DNA from: Begonia masoniana
Lineage: Eukaryota > Streptophyta > Magnoliopsida > Cucurbitales > Begoniaceae
Direction: 5' to 3'
Assembly: GCA_022432975.1 (NCBI GenBank)
Contig: CM039515.1
Span: 21,036,923 to 21,100,922, forward strand
Length of the DNA: 64,000 nucleotides
Part shown: positions 59,301 through 64,000 of the stretch, piece after piece
Position numbering within the stretch: the first letter of the stretch is position 1
Layout of the letters: every line of letters starts with the position of its first letter
Made by a program: the position numbers and the translations under genes
Notes under the pieces: generated by a model
Told to the model about the DNA's origin: nothing
Databases searched by the model: none
What the model saw: only the letters and a program-made list of their open reading frames with translations

Positions 59301-62300
59301 GATTTATCACAAATTGTGTTTGAATCTTCTAATAAAATTTTTTAAAGACTTGTTCAACCTCAGATTTATCTTTCAATAAATATGTGCAACAAACACGAGT
59401 ATAATCATCAATTAATGTAATAAGCCATCTATCTCCATTGGTTGAGGGTTCTGACCGGCAGAGGGGCCAGTGTCATCGAGTGAAGTGCCGGGGTGGGGAA
59501 CCATAACAGTATCATTGCAAGAACTCTGATGAACAATTTTATTTTCTTCACAAAATTTTTGTAAGGTCTTTTAAAATACTCTTGTCCATTGTCACTCCTA
59601 ATAATACGAAGATTTATCACAAATTGTGTTTGAATCTTGTAATAAAATTTTTTAAAGACTTGTTCAACCTCAGATTTATCTTTCAATAAATATGTTCAAC
59701 GAACACGAGTATAATCATCAATTAATGTAATAAGTCATCTATCTCCATTGGTTGAGGGTTCTGACCGGCAGAGGGGCCAGTGTCATCGAGTGAAGTGCCG
59801 GGGTGGGGAACCATAACAGTATCATTGCAAGAACTCTGATGAACAATTTTATTTTCTTCACAAAATTTTTGTAAGGTCTTTTAAAATACTCTTGTCCATT
59901 GTCACTCCTAATATTACGAAGATTTATCACAAATTGTATTTGATTCTTGTAATAAAATTTTTTAAAGACTTGTTCAACCTCAGATTTATCTTTCAATAAA
60001 TATGTGCAACAAACACGAGTATAATCATCAATTAATGTAATAAGCCATCTATCTCCATTGGTTGAGGGTTCTGACCGGCAGAGGGGCCAGTGTCATCGAG
60101 TGAAGTGCCGGGGTGGGGAACCATAACAGTATCATTGCAAGAACTCTGATGAACAATTTTATTTTCTTCACAAAATTTTTGTAAGGTCTTTTAAAATACT
60201 CTTGTCCATTGTCACTCCTAATAATACGAAGATTTATCACAAATTGTGTTTGAATCTTGTAATAAAATTTTTTAAAGACTTGTTCAACCTCAGATTTATC
60301 TTTCAATAAATATGTTCAACGAACACGAGTATAATCATCAATTAATGTAATAAGTCATCTATCTCCACTGGTTGAGGGTTCTGACCGGCAGAGGGGCCAG
60401 TGTCATCGAGTGAAGTGCCGGGGTAGGGAACCATAACAGTATCATTGCAAGAACTCTAATGAACAATTTTATTTTCTTCACAAAGTTTTCGTAAGGTCTT
60501 TTAAAATAATCTTGTCCATTGTCACTCCTAATATTACGAAGATTTATCACAAATTGTATTTGATTCTTGTAATAAAATTTCTTAAAGACTTGTTCAACCT
60601 TAGATTTATCTTTCAATAAATATATGCAACAAACACAAGTATAATCATCAATTAATATAATAAGCCATCTATGTCCACGTATTGTGGTAATCCTAGAAGG
60701 CCTCCAAAGATCACTATGCACTAATGCAAAAGGTGTCGATGGAGTATATGTACGATGATGTTTAGCTAAAGCACAAATTTCACATTTGAATAATTCAGGA
60801 TCTTTATTTTTAAATGAATGTGGAAACAATTTTTTAAAGTAAAAGAAACTTGGGTGTCCAAGTCTAAAATGCCATAATAAAACATCATTGTCATTAACAA
60901 TAGAAAAAACTTGCAAGCCAGAAGAAATTTGAACTGGTATACTTGAGTTTATCTCATCATCTAGAAAGTAGAGTCCATTGCATTCCCCAAAAATTAACTC
61001 ACAATAAAAAGGAAAGAATTTAACACGACATTTTAGGTCTAGGCTGACTTATTGATGGACAGTAGATTACAGGTTAGATTGGGAACATGTAGGGCATTAG
61101 ATAAAATGAATTTAGCAATGGGTGAAAAGACGCCTGTGCAATTCTAATTTTTCTATGACCTGCACACGGTTTGTACGAAGAAAATAGAATGAAGCTACCG
61201 ATCATATGATCGGATGCACTCGAGTCAATAATTCAGGGATTTTGTGACGTAGTGCAATTAAATGAGGAGACAAGGAGATTACGGGACTTGGCAAATGAAC
61301 AAGAAGGGATATGAGGATCACTTGAGGAGTGGTTTTGAGAAATTGAAGATTGAAGTAGCTGAACAAGTTGCTCCAGTTTATCCTTTGTGAACCAAGACTA
61401 CCCTTGATCGATGTGTTGTCCTTGTGGTGAATCAGCCATGGTGTGAAGAGTTCTGTCCGGCTTTGGAGCTCCGCCATGTAATTTCTAGGATGTTTCCAGT
61501 GTGTGCCAAGGTCGTTTATTGTTGTAACACCAAGGTTTCTCGCGACGAGAATTTTTGTTCTGGTCAGACCAGCGCACCACCAATGCCGAGGAGGAAGAAT
61601 CAAGACCCTGGTTACACCCGTTATAATCTCGACATTCATAACCTTCTTCGCCTTTCTTTGTAGCAAACCTTCGAGAAAACATCACGGATGGAAGGCAAAG
61701 GATGGCGACCAAGGAACCGACCTTTTGTTTCATCAAGGGTTCGATTAACACCAGCCAGAAACATGAAGACACGATCATTCTCCTCACGCTTTTTCTGCCG
61801 AGCAAAGTCTGCTGGGCTTTCCCAGACCTCCTTGTAGCACTGGTCCAGTGCCTACCTAATAGAAACCATCTCGTTGTAGTATGTAGTAACGTCCCGAGTT
61901 CCTTGTTTTAATTGACATAGCTGCGTCTTGAATTCAAAAATCTGTGAGGAATTGGCAAGGTCCAAGTCCATCTTTCGAACAGATCCCAGACCTCTTTAGC
62001 TGTGGACATGAAAAGGAAGGGCTTTGTGATTGTCACTGTTATGGAGTTTAACAACCAAGCAGTGACGAGAATTGGAACCAGTGAGTAGGTGAACTGTTAA
62101 TTGGTGAGATGTCGTTGGTTCGGCCTTCTCATGAACTTTTTGTGGTTCGGTCATGGTCGGAACTTTCTGGGTTTATGAGAAAGGTGTTTTCGAAAGAAAA
62201 GGCGGCGACAAAAGGAAAAAACAGTGACAAAAGAAAACGGGGGATGTTCTGTTTTGTTGTGCCGCCGATGAGAGAGACGTCAGCTCTGTTACCATGTAAT

Positions 62301-63785
62301 TTCAGGAAAATCTCTAATATACATTATAGATAGAAAACAACCTTATTTATAGTACATGAGAGAATAATATCAAATTAACTACTAGCACAATCCTAGGAAC
62401 TAAATTAGGAAATAACAACTCATTTTATCTTTTAAAAAGATATTGACAACTAATAAAGAGATGCTGAAAATCTACACTTACCAATGCTCATTTAGATATA
62501 TTTTTCTTTATGAGCAAACGAGTGTAATTTCCTCACTTTCTGGTTGCTTGAATAATTCAGGTTTCATCTTTACAAGGAAAACAAGGATACACAAGAGGCC
62601 TTGGGTCTTATAGGAAAGATGCTTGGGATCCAGGTATTTTATTTTCATATTCTATTGCTAATTTATCTAGGCTGGAAAGATAAATCACAAAGCTCCGGTG
62701 TTAGATTAATTATTCTTGTTGTTGCTTGCTGCGTTTTGAGTGATCCTTTAATGTATTGTTGTAGATGAAAAATTTGGTAGGCAATGATTTTACTCTTTTA
62801 AACAGCTAACAAATACTGTGTTCCAAAGAATTAAACTTGGCGGAAGGAGAAAAAAATGATCTGCATCATGATAACTTTATTTCTGATTGCATGCAATTTA
62901 GTATTCAACTTAATTGCAAAAATAATGACATGTAACACCTTATACCCCCTGTTACTAGTTACTCAGAAGGTTGATGGTTTGCTTCTTTGTATTGGTCCTT
63001 ATGGACGATCTTTTTCATTTGAATAGGATTGATTATAATGTTATAGTAGTGCTTGCTTTTCTTCTTAAGTTACCAGTTATTTTTACAGCCAAGATCTTTT
63101 GGGTTTGCTGGTACAAAAGACAAGCGCTCAGTGTCAACTCAAAGGGTAATGATTTTCTCATTTTCTACTTGTTCATTGAAGTGTTGTTTTTCATTACTGC
63201 TTTCTTCTTCTTTAATTTTACCTTCTTAGATAATGGCACATTCCCTTTCAGCATGTTGAAGATGGGTCTGAGGTCCTTCATTTTTTTTTGGCACTCGTAG
63301 ATTTTCATGTGGTTCTGCTCTCAATAACTTGTACTTTTTCTGATCATACTTTTGGACTGCTGATTTCTTCCATTTCCATCTAAGTTTCAGGTAACAGTTT
63401 TCAAGCAGCAAGCTGGTAGATTGTCTGCTCTTAATGATAGGTTGATTGGTATCAAAATAGGTGATTTCTGGTAAGATCAAAATGGGTTGTAATTAGCTTA
63501 TGCTGCTTATCTCATTCTGGGTGCATAATTTTGCTCTATGCGATCACCCAGCCATGTCACAGAAGAAATTCTTCTTGGCCAGCTTCTGGGAAATCGATTT
63601 AATATTGTTTTAAGGTAAGATTATTAGCTGTGTTATCTGTGGCAGATATTACCATTGAAATTTATGCACTCATACCAATTTCCAACTGTTTTGTCAGAGG
63701 AGTAGTCGCAGAGTCTGAAGAGACCATTAAAGCATCTGCTGAGGCCTTGGGAAGGCGTGGCTTTATTAACTACTTTGGTTTACAA
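53303..63785 (+). CDS. PUS7: TruD/PUS7-type pseudouridine synthase (5' part, continues past the window)
   Basis: Nine exons with GT-AG borders and consistent phase: 53303-53487, 53959-54037, 54128-54328, 54665-54870, 62561-62633, 63089-63145, 63391-63470, 63552-63614 and 63698-63785, giving 344 codons so far. Motifs are LPGFRGILKQRYSDFIVNEV (exons 1-2), SFGFAGTKDKRSVSTQR (exon 6, containing the catalytic aspartate of the TruD family), LLGNRFNIVLR (exon 8) and GFINYFGLQ (exon 9). The enzyme converts uridine to pseudouridine in tRNA and other RNAs. ATG 53303 is chosen because the residues after it (MYSVGFLPSSLLK...) look like the family's plant N-terminus, possibly an organelle presequence. An ATG at 53399 is the alternative. 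Intron 4 is 7.7 kb because of a copia insertion. A basic KKGKKRKERGDK stretch is in exon 4. Confidence 0.9.
55079..55262 (-). repeat. 3' LTR of the intronic copia element
   Basis: 184 bp, matching 62295-62476. The adjacent polypurine tract on the minus strand (from 55281) is almost all G and A. Confidence 0.9.
55282..56760 (-). pseudogene. Copia reverse transcriptase and RNase H remnants
   Basis: The minus strand shows the RT start GKTIVDCKWVFTPKFKVDG (near 56680) with an R-LVARGFTQTYG segment, then LILIVYVDDIILTGDD with an intact YVDD box (near 56215). Further left are RNase H-side pieces and the usual C-terminal DQ-ADILTK-like end near 55370-55290. Several frame changes and stops separate the pieces, so it is a dead copy. 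Confidence 0.8.
57444..58144. mobile_element. Non-autonomous hAT-like element (MITE), 8-bp TSD
   Basis: Left end TAGGGGTGGGCAGAACC; right end, reversed, TATGGGTGGCCACGGTCC. Flanks are GTTGGAGC (57436-57443) and GTTGAAGC (58145-58152), an 8-bp duplication with one mismatch, as expected for hAT. 701 bp, no transposase. It contains three units of about 40 bp (GTTGTTCCGATTTTGGTTCT) at 57770-57875. It interrupts the copia pol region. Confidence 0.8.
58155..58440 (-). pseudogene. Copia integrase C-terminal core fragment
   Basis: The minus strand carries GVAELKNRHILKVTRAVLF, with the glutamate of the integrase catalytic triad, followed by VPKYLRGDVVLHVA. It is the continuation of the integrase core at 60359-60916, displaced by the tandem repeats in between. 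Confidence 0.7.
58426..58590. repeat. Imperfect inverted repeat, ~70-bp arms
   Basis: The left arm 58426-58497 (GTATCTGTTATGGTTTCTTA...CCGGTCA) pairs with the right arm 58522-58590 (TGACCGGCAGAGG...CCATAACAGTATC) around a 24-bp loop. The right arm is part of the first 310-bp unit; the left arm occurs once only. Confidence 0.7.
58511..60680. repeat. 310-bp tandem array, seven units, from copia integrase
   Basis: Units begin GTTGAGGGTT at 58511, 58821, 59131, 59441, 59751, 60061 and 60371, all exactly 310 bp apart. Each holds a piece of integrase core on the minus strand (KSEVEQVFKKFYYK, IRSDNGQEYFKRPY) joined to a shorter GC-rich segment. 310 is not a multiple of three, so every junction shifts frame. 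Units differ by a few substitutions. The rightmost unit continues into normal integrase sequence. Confidence 0.93.
60359..60916 (-). pseudogene. Copia GAG-pre-integrase and integrase N-terminal part
   Basis: HFRLGHPSFFYFKKLF...CEICALAKHH is the HHCC zinc-binding module. VHSDLW and LIDDYTCVCCIYLL hold the first catalytic aspartate region, and RSDNGQDYF the second. The frame then runs into the tandem array and ends. Confidence 0.82.
61200..62282 (-). pseudogene. Degraded copia gag region
   Basis: Lies between the primer site and the integrase, where gag and protease belong. Short minus-strand frames (61666-61202 and 61805-61485) overlap in different phases, with a basic Arg/Lys-rich stretch, and no intact zinc knuckle was found. 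Multiple frameshifts are inferred. Confidence 0.55.
62283..62294 (-). other. Primer binding site, intronic copia element
   Basis: The minus strand reads TGGTAACAGAGC, one base different from the usual tRNA-iMet complement, directly abutting the 5' LTR at 62295. Confidence 0.75.
62295..62476 (-). repeat. 5' LTR of the intronic copia element
   Basis: 182 bp, partner of 55079-55262, followed by the CTTAC target copy and then native intron sequence up to exon 5 at 62561. Confidence 0.9.
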
Positions 63786-64000
63786 GTACTTACTTAGCTC
63801 TCTCTTTGTCTCTGTTGATTATTGTTTTTCTTTTTGATTTTTCTTCATTGATCAATCCTGACATACGTTAGATATAATGTTATTTAACCAGTTATTTTTT
63901 TCATTCGTTAAATTCTTCATATGTAGTTACAAATGAATGCTTATTCTAGTAACAAATGAATTCTTATTCTAGTTACAAATACAATAACTCACTGGTAGTT

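Larger units (their letters stand above)
55079..62476 (-). mobile_element. Short-LTR Ty1/copia element in intron 4 of the PUS7-type gene, TSD CTTAC
   Basis: LTRs of 184 bp (55079-55262) and 182 bp (62295-62476) start TGTAATTT and end TCTACA on the plus strand. CTTAC flanks both sides (55074-55078 and 62477-62481). It lies antisense to the host gene. A G-rich polypurine tract (minus strand, 55263-55281) and a primer site (62283-62294) are in place. Gag and pol are degraded. A hAT MITE and a sevenfold 310-bp repeat are inside. The LTRs differ by several percent, so the insertion is older than the gypsy element at the left. Confidence 0.92.

Noticed and set aside
58511..60306. Series of ~85-codon frames as separate small genes
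   Set aside because: They are the same integrase fragment repeated in each 310-bp unit.

Overview
The window is nuclear DNA of a flowering plant, most likely a eudicot. The evidence is intron-rich host genes whose products match plant families (a DUF868 protein, EMC2, a TruD/PUS7-type pseudouridine synthase) set in nested LTR retrotransposons. There is no bacterial-style gene organisation, no CRISPR array, and no rRNA or tRNA gene that I can see. The species cannot be named from the sequence.

Layout. (1) 1-9629: a Ty3/gypsy chromovirus of Tekay/Del type on the minus strand. Its 3' LTR is cut by the window edge, its gag-pol keeps one frame but carries eight stops, and its 3.67-kb 5' LTR contains an array of 60-bp repeats, 24 of them identical. 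(2) 9630-23400: remnants of other LTR elements, split by four solo LTRs of related long-LTR gypsy families (10593-12961 +, 13830-16187 -, 17243-19751 -, 20157-22685 +). Each solo LTR has a perfect 5-bp target-site duplication (TSD). (3) 23395-24400: a hAT-like segment carrying the first-exon region of what looks like an ABC1K3-type chloroplast kinase gene. (4) 24401-32900: two intact host genes in convergent orientation, a DUF868 protein (+) and EMC2 (-, nine coding exons). (5) 32918-51210: a long-terminal-inverted-repeat DNA element, interrupted by a Sirevirus-like Ty1/copia element (35095-51128, TSD TAAGG). The 3' LTR of that copia element is interrupted by a gypsy solo LTR (35991-41729, TSD GTGAT), which is itself interrupted by another (36512-39543). 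(6) 51381-52077: a foldback element with 7-bp TSDs. (7) 53303 to the right edge: the first nine coding exons of a PUS7/TruD-type gene. Intron 4 of this gene has grown to 7.7 kb by insertion of a short-LTR copia element (55079-62476, TSD CTTAC), which in turn holds a hAT MITE and seven tandem copies of a 310-bp integrase segment.

How the parts relate. The host genes are independent housekeeping genes: ER membrane-protein insertion, RNA pseudouridylation, and an unknown plant-specific role. The most notable structure is in the long gypsy LTRs. All six LTR types share a gene-like leader: an ATG-poor exon ending in a GT donor, a 45-57-nt microexon with good splice sites, and a third exon starting after a conserved ...TAG|GTGA acceptor that opens on a short acidic frame. 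In five of six the microexon length is a multiple of three, and the frame stays open through it in four. The same LTRs carry different tandem or palindromic arrays near their 3' ends (60-bp satellite, GATC-rich palindromes, degenerate CATC/GATG repeats).

All exon structures are read by eye from splice sites and family similarity. No alignment or search was run.
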